NCBI GenBank assembly: GCA_045576855.1
Contig: JAZNHG010000043.1
Span: forward strand, 1 to 32,519
Direction of reading: 5' to 3'
Origin: Colimorpha sp045576855
GTDB taxonomy: Bacteria; Bacteroidota; Bacteroidia; Bacteroidales; P3
Length of the DNA stretch: 32,519 nucleotides
The position numbers and the translations under genes were made by a program. Positions 7,284-14,262 of the stretch are shown here, piece after piece. Under the pieces are notes generated by a model. It worked only from the letters and a program-made list of their open reading frames with translations, searched no databases and had not been told where the DNA came from. Positions within the stretch are counted from its first letter, which is position 1, and the number at the start of each line of letters is the position of its first letter.

Positions 7284-8507
7284 TCAGTAAATCAGGTACT
7301 TGGAACGCACCTCCTTAAACTCGTCGAGAGCGGGCTGCCAGGTGGCGCGGATCTCCCACTCGAACTTACCCATCTCAATCTGATGGCGCAGTTCTCCGTT
7401 ACCGGCCAGTTTCTCGAAGAAGCCATTGTCCAGAAAGAAGTTGTACCTCCTGGAGTGCCAATACATGAGCTGCAGGTAAGAGAGGTCAAATTTGGCCGGC
7501 ACCACTACTCTCTCCAAGTCGATACCGTATAACTGCGTCCCGTCTTGCAACTTGAAATGATAGGCCGGGACTTTCTGACTGTCGGCAACAGTAAAGACGG
7601 TGTTGAGGTCCCAATAACGGTTGTATTCGTTGGGCAGGCCTAGGACCTCGAAAGGGTAGTCGGTACCGCGACCGACGCTGACATGGGTGCCCTCGAAGAG
7701 ACAGAGGCTGGGGTAAAGGGCAATTGCATGGGCGTTGCGCAGGTTGGGCGACGGTGGAACAGGCAGCTCGTAGCCCACCGAGTCTCGCTTGTAGCCCTGC
7801 ATAGGCACTATGGTGAGGTTACACTTTTCACCGCTTTGCAGCCAGCCTTCGCCGTTGATCATCTGCGCATACTCGCCGATGGTCATACCATAAACTACCG
7901 GCACGGGATGCATGCCGACGAAAGAGCGGTACGTCGAGGTATCCAGCACTGGGCCGTCGACATAATGTCCGTTGGGGTTGGGTCGGTCAAGAACTATCAG
8001 CGGTATGCCACGCTCGGCGCAGGACTCCATCACATAATGTAATGTACTTAAATATGTATAGAAGCGGCAGCCCACATCCTGCAGGTCGAAGATGACGTAG
8101 TCCACATCCGCCATCTGCTCCGGCGTGGGCTTCTTGTTCTTGCCGTAGAGGCTGATGATGGGCAGTCCCGTCTTGGGGTCGGTGCTGTTGTCTATGTGTG
8201 CCCCCGCCGCCGCCGTGCCGCGGAAGCCGTGTTCGGGGCAGAAGATCTTGGTCACATGGACGCCGCTGGCCAGCAACGTGTCCACCAAATGGGTGGTTCC
8301 CACGATAGAAGTCTGGTTGCCCACCACAGCCACACGTGAAAGTTGAAAATTAAGAATTGAGAATTGAGAATTAGAGTCCAACAGTATTTCGGCACCCGTT
8401 CGTAAGGGTATTCCATGCTCCGTTGTGGATTGTTGTGCATGACATGCACAAATTATTTGCGACAGCATCGCAACACACAGAACCGTGATATGAACCAATC
8501 TTTTCAA
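7284..8507 (-). CDS. namZ: DUF1343 / NamZ-type exo-beta-N-acetylmuramidase (GH171)
   Basis: The 407-residue protein has a signal peptide (residues 1-24, ending CHAQ). It then shows the DUF1343/YbbC pattern: RVAVVGNQTSIVG, the signature KIFCPEHGFRG, VIFDLQDVGCRFYTY, VLDRPNPNG and SLCLFEGTHVSVGRGTDYPFE. Characterised NamZ enzymes remove terminal MurNAc from peptidoglycan fragments, so a role in wall turnover or recycling is likely. The start is a TTG inside a micro-repeat. No ATG gives the signal peptide, because an in-frame TGA lies two codons upstream. Residues 45-58 are encoded by a second copy of the same micro-repeat in inverted orientation. It is the second gene of an operon behind dut, with a 10-base gap. 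Confidence 0.85.
   Translation of the reverse strand: MKRLVHITVLCVAMLSQIICACHAQQSTTEHGIPLRTGAEILLDSNSQFSILNFQLSRVAVVGNQTSIVGTTHLVDTLLASGVHVTKIFCPEHGFRGTAAAGAHIDNSTDPKTGLPIISLYGKNKKPTPEQMADVDYVIFDLQDVGCRFYTYLSTLHYVMESCAERGIPLIVLDRPNPNGHYVDGPVLDTSTYRSFVGMHPVPVVYGMTIGEYAQMINGEGWLQSGEKCNLTIVPMQGYKRDSVGYELPVPPSPNLRNAHAIALYPSLCLFEGTHVSVGRGTDYPFEVLGLPNEYNRYWDLNTVFTVADSQKVPAYHFKLQDGTQLYGIDLERVVVPAKFDLSYLQLMYWHSRRYNFFLDNGFFEKLAGNGELRHQIEMGKFEWEIRATWQPALDEFKEVRSKYLIY
8357..8372. repeat. Inverted micro-repeat, copy inside namZ
   Basis: A 16-base sequence (TTGAGAATTGAGAATT, built on the heptamer AATTGAG) lies within the namZ reading frame. It encodes part of an Asn/Ser/Gln-rich segment (about residues 45-51) that looks inserted between the signal peptide and the conserved domain. 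The related tract extends from 8338 to 8377. An exact inverted copy lies at 8506-8521. Confidence 0.75.
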
Positions 8508-8517
8508 TTCTCAATTC

Positions 8518-8521
<4 letters not shown>
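8506..8521. repeat. Inverted micro-repeat at the dut-namZ junction
   Basis: This is the exact reverse complement of the 16-base copy at 8357-8372. It contains the dut stop codon (TGA, 8518-8520) and the first bases of the namZ TTG start (8505-8507). Confidence 0.75.
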
Positions 8522-8955
<434 letters not shown>

Positions 8956-8980
8956 AGTTGTCACGCTTTAAATTCGCCTG

Positions 8981-8988
8981 CAAAATTA
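8981..8988 (-). promoter_or_regulatory. -7 element of the dut-namZ operon
   Basis: The minus strand reads TAATTTTG, matching TAnnTTTG, 25 bases before the dut start. The -33 region is T-rich but has no exact TTTG. Confidence 0.5.
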
Positions 8989-9038
8989 CACATTTTCCAC
9001 GACATGATGAAAATATTTTACCGATTGATTGTTGCAGT

Positions 9039-10226
9039 CTAATCAAATAGTGTTCGTAGGTCGGCGGTTAGGAAGTCTGTAGCGGGGTAGCCTTCATAGC
9101 CAACTACAAAAGCGGCATGAGGCTTGAATTGTTCACGGAACAGTGTCAATCCATGGGTGTATTTCTCATGGCTCGACTTTACTTCCATTCCGACAATCTT
9201 ACTACCTGATTTTAGAACAAAGTCCACTTCATTGTCACCATCACGCCAATAGTAAGGCTGCATACGATAAGAATAGGCAGCATTAACGATATGGCAGCCA
9301 ACGGCTGATTCGAACAAACGCCCCCAAAGTTTTCTGTTGTCCAAGGCTTCTTTGAACGATGCTTCACAGAAAATGCTCTTCAAGGCATTGTTGTACACTT
9401 GGTATTTGGGGATTGATGCACGGCGACGGCTATTGTCGACAGCGTATTTTTTAAGGCCACACACTAGACCGCTGTCATCGAGCAGGCGCAGATAGGAGGA
9501 CAAAGTGGTGGTGTTACCGGCATCTTGCAGCTGACCAATCATCTTTGTAAGCGACAATATCTCTCCCGAATAGGCGGCTGCCAACTCGAAGGTCTGCCTC
9601 AGCAGGGCAGGTTTGTTGACCACAGCGTCCACAAGCACGTCTTTGTTAATGGTGGCGTCGATGATGGAGGACCGGATATATTCTGCCCACCTGTCTTCAT
9701 TCGCAATCAATTCAGCTACAGCTGGGTAACCTCCAAAATAAACAAACTGCTCCAGAGTAAACCCAAAAGCCTTGTGCATCTCGTCATAAGTCCAGTGTGG
9801 CACACGGATAGTCTCGAACCGCCCGGCCAGCGAGTCGGCCAATCCACGCTCGAGCAACACTCTGGACGAGCCAAGCAAAAGAACCTTTATAGGTGTGTCA
9901 TGGAAGGAGTCCTCGTCCCACATTTTTTTCACCACTTCGCTCCATCCAGCAATCTTCTGCACCTCGTCTATCACAAGCACGATACTCTCAAAAGGATTTG
10001 AGCGGAGTTTCATACGGGCATTCTCCCAACAATCCGAGATCCACTCGCGCTGCGATGTCGGCACATCGTCGGCAGAAAATATCAACCATGGAGTTTTCAG
10101 TGACGACAGCACTTGTTTCACCATTGTTGTCTTACCCACCTGACGGGGTCCAGTGACAATTTGGATGAACTTTCTTGGCTCTTCCAAGCGTTCCTTAATT
10201 ACCTTACAATAAACGCGTTCGAACAT
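9039..10226 (-). CDS. AAA ATPase with DUF4143 C-terminal domain
   Basis: This 395-residue protein has an AAA_14-type ATPase core followed by a DUF4143 region. Walker A is GPRQVGKTT (26-34), Walker B is IVLVIDE (82-88), and a sensor-like LLLGSSRVLLERG follows. The middle (about 195-300) resembles a winged-helix DNA-binding part. Near the C-terminus, DNEVDFVLKSG (331-341) and MEVKSS (347-352) form a PD-(D/E)XK-like pattern. Such proteins are common, often horizontally acquired and of poorly defined role. It is a single-gene unit. Its leader carries two near-identical palindromes right after a consensus promoter, which suggests tight, possibly self-regulated expression. Confidence 0.88.
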   Translation of the reverse strand: MFERVYCKVIKERLEEPRKFIQIVTGPRQVGKTTMVKQVLSSLKTPWLIFSADDVPTSQREWISDCWENARMKLRSNPFESIVLVIDEVQKIAGWSEVVKKMWDEDSFHDTPIKVLLLGSSRVLLERGLADSLAGRFETIRVPHWTYDEMHKAFGFTLEQFVYFGGYPAVAELIANEDRWAEYIRSSIIDATINKDVLVDAVVNKPALLRQTFELAAAYSGEILSLTKMIGQLQDAGNTTTLSSYLRLLDDSGLVCGLKKYAVDNSRRRASIPKYQVYNNALKSIFCEASFKEALDNRKLWGRLFESAVGCHIVNAAYSYRMQPYYWRDGDNEVDFVLKSGSKIVGMEVKSSHEKYTHGLTLFREQFKPHAAFVVGYEGYPATDFLTADLRTLFD

Positions 10227-10248
10227 ATATACATTCTTTATTAAATCA

Positions 10249-10290
10249 ATTGAGTAATTTTACTCAATGTACTGAGTAATTTTACTCAAT
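10249..10290. promoter_or_regulatory. Double palindromic operator in the AAA ATPase leader
   Basis: Two 20-bp dyads lie 22 bp apart centre to centre. Copy 1 (10249-10268) has perfect 9-bp arms ATTGAGTAA / TTACTCAAT around TT. Copy 2 (10271-10290) has the same sequence apart from one arm base. They sit just downstream of the promoter, covering the likely transcription start. Confidence 0.75.
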
Positions 10291-10297
10291 CACGTTG

Positions 10298-10328
10298 CAA
10301 AAGTACATATTTTTGTGAAACTGGCAAA
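10298..10328 (-). promoter_or_regulatory. Promoter of the AAA ATPase gene
   Basis: On the minus strand TTTG (10325-10328), a 19-bp spacer and TACTTTTG (10298-10305) match the Bacteroidota consensus exactly. Transcription would begin at about 10290, at the edge of the double palindrome. Confidence 0.75.
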
Positions 10329-10334
10329 ATAATT

Positions 10335-10365
10335 TTTGCTGGATGGATTTTTATTCGTACTTTTG
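10335..10365 (+). promoter_or_regulatory. Promoter reading into the precursor peptide locus
   Basis: TTTG (10335-10338), a 19-bp spacer and TACTTTTG (10358-10365) form a consensus promoter on the plus strand. The first start codon downstream on that strand with a credible gene is at 10684, so the transcript would carry a leader of about 310 nt holding the long hairpin. Confidence 0.7.
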
Positions 10366-10470
10366 CAGTCGCTTTTAAACATAGTATAAACGAAAAATAT
10401 TGCCAATGAAGCATAGCGCATAGATTAGTATGCACATCATAGAATAGGAAAAAGCGAATAGCTGAAATCT

Positions 10471-10594
10471 GGTACTTTTGGAACTTCGACACTTTCAAAT
10501 TACACTCCAGACCCAAGCGACGGCTTCACGTGTTCAGCGTGGACTTGTACGTTGTAATTGGAGTGTAAAGGTAGTCGAAGACCTCAAAAGTACC
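10471..10594 (+). ncRNA. Long structured hairpin in the precursor leader
   Basis: Three nested stems share one axis: GGTACTTTTG (10471-10480) with CAAAAGTACC (10585-10594), CTTCGAC (10484-10490) with GTCGAAG (10574-10580), and TTACACTCCA (10500-10509) with TGGAGTGTAA (10559-10568). Small internal loops separate them, and the apical part is about 50 nt. It could be a riboregulatory leader, a small RNA, or a decayed mobile inverted repeat. The rest of the 457-base gap 10227-10683 holds the two promoters and the ATPase operator, and no credible gene. Confidence 0.6.
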
Positions 10595-10683
10595 GATGAA
10601 GACTAACAAGTGCCACGCTCTTTTTATGTGCATATTTGGACAGGCACGAAAAAAATAGTTAAATCATTTAATTCTGCAGAAAA

Positions 10684-11139
10684 ATGAACGAAGATTTTAA
10701 GAAAATTGCAAAAGGTTTAGGAGTAGTGCTCCCCGCCTGCCTGCTCACACTCGGAGCTGCCAATGCAGCGACCACAATGCCAACAAGAAACAGCGATGTA
10801 CCTTCTGTTTGTGTCAAAATGAACAAGGGAAATGATGTTATTTCCCATTTGATGGCAAACACAACGAATTATTCATCAGACAAGCTAACACCTGACCATA
10901 CAAATAGGCATCAGAACAAAGGTAACACACATACTGACCGCTATACAGATGAATCTCATTCTGATTATCACAGCAATAGGGATGCATATAATCAAAGTAA
11001 TACGGGACAGTGTATACCTCACTCAAATTCTCATACAGATTATGGTCAAAATCGGCACAAGCACACTAATACAGGAGATCGATACCATACAGATGAACAT
11101 GTAGATAGGACGATCAACACAGAATGCCCGAGCAACTAA
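10684..11139 (+). CDS. Secreted His-rich repeat precursor peptide, candidate radical SAM substrate
   Basis: The 151-residue product has an N-terminus like a Sec signal (Lys-rich start, hydrophobic 11-26, likely cleavage after AANA) and a linker to about residue 70. The C-terminal half is built of His, Asn, Asp, Thr, Ser and Tyr. Ten of its 12 His residues start an H-x-[D/N] triplet (positions 72, 76, 83, 92, 96, 113, 117, 127, 135, 139). They form four H-x-[DN]-x-H-x-[DN] modules at 72, 92, 113 and 135, roughly every 21 residues. Cys occurs at 19, 43, 110 and 148. The radical SAM/SPASM gene follows after a hairpin. I infer a ribosomally made, modified and exported peptide. A plain metal-binding protein is the main alternative. 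Confidence 0.7.
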   Translation: MNEDFKKIAKGLGVVLPACLLTLGAANAATTMPTRNSDVPSVCVKMNKGNDVISHLMANTTNYSSDKLTPDHTNRHQNKGNTHTDRYTDESHSDYHSNRDAYNQSNTGQCIPHSNSHTDYGQNRHKHTNTGDRYHTDEHVDRTINTECPSN

Positions 11140-11150
11140 TAACTGCATTG

Positions 11151-11176
11151 AGGGAGGGTGGTTGCCCATCCTCCCT
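11151..11176 (+). terminator. Hairpin between precursor and radical SAM gene
   Basis: AGGGAGGGTGG (11151-11161) pairs with CCATCCTCCCT (11166-11176) over 11 bp with one G-U pair and a 4-nt loop, followed by TTTAAAA. It lies 11 bases after the precursor stop and 17 before the next start codon. It probably acts as a partial terminator or mRNA stabiliser that favours precursor expression. Confidence 0.7.
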
Positions 11177-11193
11177 TTAAAACAACAATCATT

Positions 11194-12351
11194 ATGACAA
11201 GACGACAATATATTTCACGCCTATATGAATGCAATGGTCTGAATGTTATTTTTCAGTTAACTGATAAATGTGTACTTTCGTGCAAGTATTGTTTTGCAAG
11301 AGGCGCTCATGAAGGAAACCTCTCAACATTCCAAATAGACATACTTGAAAAGGCAATAATGCAAGCATTCGAAACCGACCATGACCATGTCGTTTTTGAA
11401 TGGACGGGTGGTGAAGCATTGCTTGTGGGATTGGACTTCTTCAGGAAAGTTGTTGAATTTCAAAAGAAATATGCCACGAAAAGTTATGAAAACGGCGTAC
11501 AAACAAGCGGAAATTTGTATGATGAGAAACTATTTGATTACCTAATTGAGAACGATTTTAGTATCTCAACAACAATAGATGGAACACCAGAAATCCATAA
11601 TGCTAACCGTCCTACACACGACAACAAACCTTCGTATGACAATGTGCAACGGACACGAAAATATATTATGGATAAAGGTCAAAGTTGCGGTTTCATCAGT
11701 ACTATCACAAAGAACAATCTTGGCCACGAAAAAGAAATGCTAGAGTTTTTCAGAGGACTTGGTTCTCATGCATTCCATAGTAACCCATATATTTATTACT
11801 CGAAGAATAAAGTGAAGGACAAATCCATTGCTTTATCTGCTGAAGATTTTGCAAGATACTTCATTGCGGAATTCAATGCGTGGGTTGAAAATGGGAAACT
11901 GGAGCCTGTTCCTATTACCATTGACGATATTCTTAAATGCTTGAAAACACATAGTCCGTCACATAACACAATATGCACCTACGGCGGGAGATGCTTGACA
12001 AACTTCATCGCCCTTACTCCCAACGGAGATGCGTACAATTGTCCCAAATTCACGGGCTCTAACAATATGATACTTGGGAATATCAACGAAAAACCAATCA
12101 AGGACATACTTTCGCCTGATTCTCCACAGATGAGTAAGCTGATTGATGAACGTGTCGCTGCAATCAACAGGTGCGAAAATAAAAACTGTGGATACTTTTA
12201 CATTTGCAACGGAGGATGCCCATATCACTCGTTCATTGCAAGTGACGGTGAGAATGTCAGTCATAATGACTACTTATGTGATGGTAAAATAATGCTGTTC
12301 CAATATTTGGAAAGTGTTCTATCATATCTATCTGAAGACTACAAAAAATAA
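11194..12351 (+). CDS. Radical SAM/SPASM peptide-modifying enzyme (candidate maturase)
   Basis: This 385-residue enzyme carries the radical SAM signature C26-x3-C30-x2-C33 (CVLSCKYC) for the [4Fe-4S] cluster that cleaves S-adenosylmethionine, and a GGE-type SAM-binding motif WTGGEAL (70-76). The C-terminal SPASM domain has the full cysteine set for auxiliary clusters: C267-x10-G-x4-C283, then C327-x4-C332-x5-C338-x3-C342, then C362. The first spacing in the second group is x4 rather than the usual x2. The family includes sulfatase maturases and RiPP maturases. No sulfatase is near, whereas a repeat precursor is immediately upstream, so a RiPP role is favoured. I chose the ATG at 11194; an upstream GTG at 11158 falls inside the hairpin. 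Confidence 0.85.
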   Translation: MTRRQYISRLYECNGLNVIFQLTDKCVLSCKYCFARGAHEGNLSTFQIDILEKAIMQAFETDHDHVVFEWTGGEALLVGLDFFRKVVEFQKKYATKSYENGVQTSGNLYDEKLFDYLIENDFSISTTIDGTPEIHNANRPTHDNKPSYDNVQRTRKYIMDKGQSCGFISTITKNNLGHEKEMLEFFRGLGSHAFHSNPYIYYSKNKVKDKSIALSAEDFARYFIAEFNAWVENGKLEPVPITIDDILKCLKTHSPSHNTICTYGGRCLTNFIALTPNGDAYNCPKFTGSNNMILGNINEKPIKDILSPDSPQMSKLIDERVAAINRCENKNCGYFYICNGGCPYHSFIASDGENVSHNDYLCDGKIMLFQYLESVLSYLSEDYKK

Positions 12352-12378
12352 TAAAACCTCAGGTGCATGAAGTCTTGA

Positions 12379-12417
12379 AATCATGCTTATGATGATACCC
12401 CAATCATGAGCATGATT
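12379..12417 (+). terminator. Hairpin after the radical SAM gene
   Basis: The arms at 12379-12393 and 12403-12417 pair over 15 bp (AATCATGCTTATGAT with its complement, one G-U pair) around a 9-nt loop. The T-tract is weak (GTTT). It probably ends the precursor-maturase transcript. Confidence 0.6.
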
Positions 12418-12480
12418 GTTTGCAAAGATGCACATGTTTTTGCGACAAGATGAGCTGCATCTTTTGGGCACAACTTATGA

Positions 12481-12548
12481 CTAATCCACAAAATCTATAT
12501 AATTTTCGGGATTATAATCCAAAAAAATATACCAAATTTGCGGATTAG
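12481..12548. repeat. 68-bp imperfect palindrome between convergent genes
   Basis: Two 34-bp arms meet without spacer at 12514/12515 and match at 26 of 34 positions. The centre is the perfect dyad GGATTATAATCC (12509-12520), and the outer ends are CTAATCC and GGATTAG. The motif GGATTA/TAATCC therefore occurs four times. It ends four bases before the YhcG-type gene's stop codon. It may be a bidirectional terminator or a remnant of a mobile element. Confidence 0.65.
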
Positions 12549-12551
12549 GTA

Positions 12552-13562
12552 TTATCTGTTTTGCAGATTGTAGAGTTCTTTTTGCTGCTCAATCTCGCGA
12601 CGGAGCTCCTCTTCGGTGGGCATAAGGGCCATGTATTTGGCTGCGAAGAGGTGGTCGTTGTCGTGCAGGATTGAATAGCGGGCGATGTCCTTGCTGGTCT
12701 CGCTGCAGAGCACAATGCCTATCGTGGGGTTGTCGCCCTCGGTGCGCTGCAAGTCGTCGTACATGCGCACATACATATCCATCTGTCCGATATCCTGATG
12801 GGTAATCTGGCCTTTCTTCAGGTCGATGAGGACAAAACATTTCAGAATGTAGTTGTAGAAGACCAGGTCGATGTAGAAGTCGCCGGCATCGGTGAAGATA
12901 TGTTTCTGTCGGGCGACAAAGGCAAATCCCCGTCCCATCTCGACGAGGAACTCCTGCAGGTGCGAGATGAGACCTTTCTCCAGGTCGCTTTCCGTGTAGT
13001 CGGCGCCCGGGTTGAATCCGAGGAATTCGGCTACGACAGGACTTTTGAGCACTTCCAGCTTGTCGGCAGGTGGGTTCTTGCGACTGTCTTCAATCAGCTG
13101 CGGCTGTTTGAAGTGCCGCTCGAAATATTGCGTGCTGATGTTGCGGTCAAGGGTGCGGACACTCCACATCTCCTGCGAGGCGGTCTGCAGATACCACCGC
13201 GCCGCGACAGGGTCGTCAACGCGGAGGGTAGTACGAATATGCGACCAAGTAAGATTTGGCACACGCGTGTGCCAAATCTCCAAATCGTTAAAGGTAAGGT
13301 AGAACAAACGGAAATTCCGCAAATTCCGTTCACTCCACCCTTCTCCATATTCTTGTGTCAACTCCTTCGACAGCATCTTGATTATCTGCTTGCCGTACTC
13401 GGCACGCTTCACGCCCTGCTGCTCTTGCTCCACAATGCGCTGGCCGATATGCCAGTAGGTGTCGATCATGATGGAGTTAACGGCAGCGTATGCCGCACGG
13501 CGACTATGCTCGATGAGCTGTTTTATGTCGCTGACGAAGGAGTTGTTGTCTACAGGAACCAT
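12552..13562 (-). CDS. YhcG / DUF1016-family PD-(D/E)XK nuclease
   Basis: This 336-residue protein has the two-part layout of the family. The N-terminal DUF1016 helical domain (about 10-150) includes YGKQIIKMLSKELTQEYGEGW, abbreviated here to its core GEGWSERNLRNFRLFYLTF, and then LTWSHIR. The C-terminal nuclease-like domain (about 165-310) has GDFYIDLVFYN with Asp232 and LIDLKKG with Asp247-x-Lys249. Members are predicted DNA endonucleases, sometimes tied to restriction or mobile elements. Codons 95-104 contain a 28-bp perfect palindrome. It starts 10 bases after clpP, the place where clpX is often found, so it is probably the last gene of the LysM-trmD-clpP operon. Confidence 0.88.
   Translation of the reverse strand: MVPVDNNSFVSDIKQLIEHSRRAAYAAVNSIMIDTYWHIGQRIVEQEQQGVKRAEYGKQIIKMLSKELTQEYGEGWSERNLRNFRLFYLTFNDLEIWHTRVPNLTWSHIRTTLRVDDPVAARWYLQTASQEMWSVRTLDRNISTQYFERHFKQPQLIEDSRKNPPADKLEVLKSPVVAEFLGFNPGADYTESDLEKGLISHLQEFLVEMGRGFAFVARQKHIFTDAGDFYIDLVFYNYILKCFVLIDLKKGQITHQDIGQMDMYVRMYDDLQRTEGDNPTIGIVLCSETSKDIARYSILHDNDHLFAAKYMALMPTEEELRREIEQQKELYNLQNR
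13252..13279. repeat. 28-bp perfect palindrome inside the YhcG-type gene
   Basis: The left half AGATTTGGCACACG is followed directly by its exact reverse complement. It encodes EIWHTRVPNL at residues 95-104. Perfect dyads this long are not expected by chance in a coding region. Confidence 0.8.
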
Positions 13563-13572
13563 TGGGGGCTGC

Positions 13573-14235
13573 TTACTTCTTGGTCAGCACCTCGTCTATC
13601 ATGCCGTACTGGAGGGCCTCTTCGGCGGTGAACCAGTGGTCGCGGTCGCTGTCTTTCTCCACCTGCTCGAAGGGCTGGCCGCTGTGCTTGGCGATGATCT
13701 CGTAGAGCTCTTTCTTGAGCTTCAGTATCTCGCGGACGGTGATCTCCATATCGGTGGCCTGACCGTCGGCGCCGCCCATGGGCTGGTGGATCATGACGCG
13801 GGCATGCGGCAGGGCGCAGCGACGGCCTTTCTCGCCGGCGCAGAGCAGCACGCTGGCCATCGAGGCAGCCAGACCGGTGCAGATGGTGCTCACCTTGGGC
13901 TGGATGTACTGCATGGTGTCATAGATGCCCAGGCCGGCATAGACGGAACCTCCCGGCGAGTTGAGGTAGATCTGGATGTCCTTGGTGGGGTCGACGCTCT
14001 CAAGGAAGAGCAGCTGGGCCTGGATGACGTTGGCCGTGTAGTCGTCAATGGCGGTGCCGAGGAAGATGATGCGGTCCATCATCAGGCGGCTGAAGACGTC
14101 CATCTGGGCCACATTGAGCTGGCGCTCCTCGACGATGTAGGGTGTGAGCGAGTTATTGATGGCCGAAGTGTATTTGGCCATGGTGGTGCTGCTGATGCCA
14201 CGGTGGCGGGTGGCGTATTTCTCAAATTCTGTCAT
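13573..14235 (-). CDS. clpP: ATP-dependent Clp protease proteolytic subunit
   Basis: This 220-residue serine peptidase forms the proteolytic chamber that works with ClpX or ClpC unfoldases. The catalytic residues are visible: Ser125 in GLAASMAS, His150 in VMIHQPMGG and Asp199 in DSDRDHWFTAEEA, together with the LNSPGGSV oxyanion-side motif (91-98). Length fits Bacteroidota ClpP, which has an N-terminal extension. It lies 27 bases after trmD in the same operon. No clpX follows; a YhcG-type nuclease gene takes that position 10 bases on. A tandem 8-bp repeat (GTTGATAT on the plus strand, 14243-14258) sits just before its start. Confidence 0.95.
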   Translation of the reverse strand: MTEFEKYATRHRGISSTTMAKYTSAINNSLTPYIVEERQLNVAQMDVFSRLMMDRIIFLGTAIDDYTANVIQAQLLFLESVDPTKDIQIYLNSPGGSVYAGLGIYDTMQYIQPKVSTICTGLAASMASVLLCAGEKGRRCALPHARVMIHQPMGGADGQATDMEITVREILKLKKELYEIIAKHSGQPFEQVEKDSDRDHWFTAEEALQYGMIDEVLTKK

Positions 14236-14262
14236 AATCGTTGTTGATATGTTGATATGTTA

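Noticed and set aside
10286..10516. 76-codon minus-strand ORF in the 10.3-10.5 kb gap
   Set aside because: It overlaps both divergent promoters and one hairpin arm, and its sequence shows no domain or signal peptide.
11194..12351. Anaerobic sulfatase maturase
   Set aside because: Overall architecture is similar, but no sulfatase gene is in the window and a repeat peptide gene is adjacent. Not fully excluded without a profile search.
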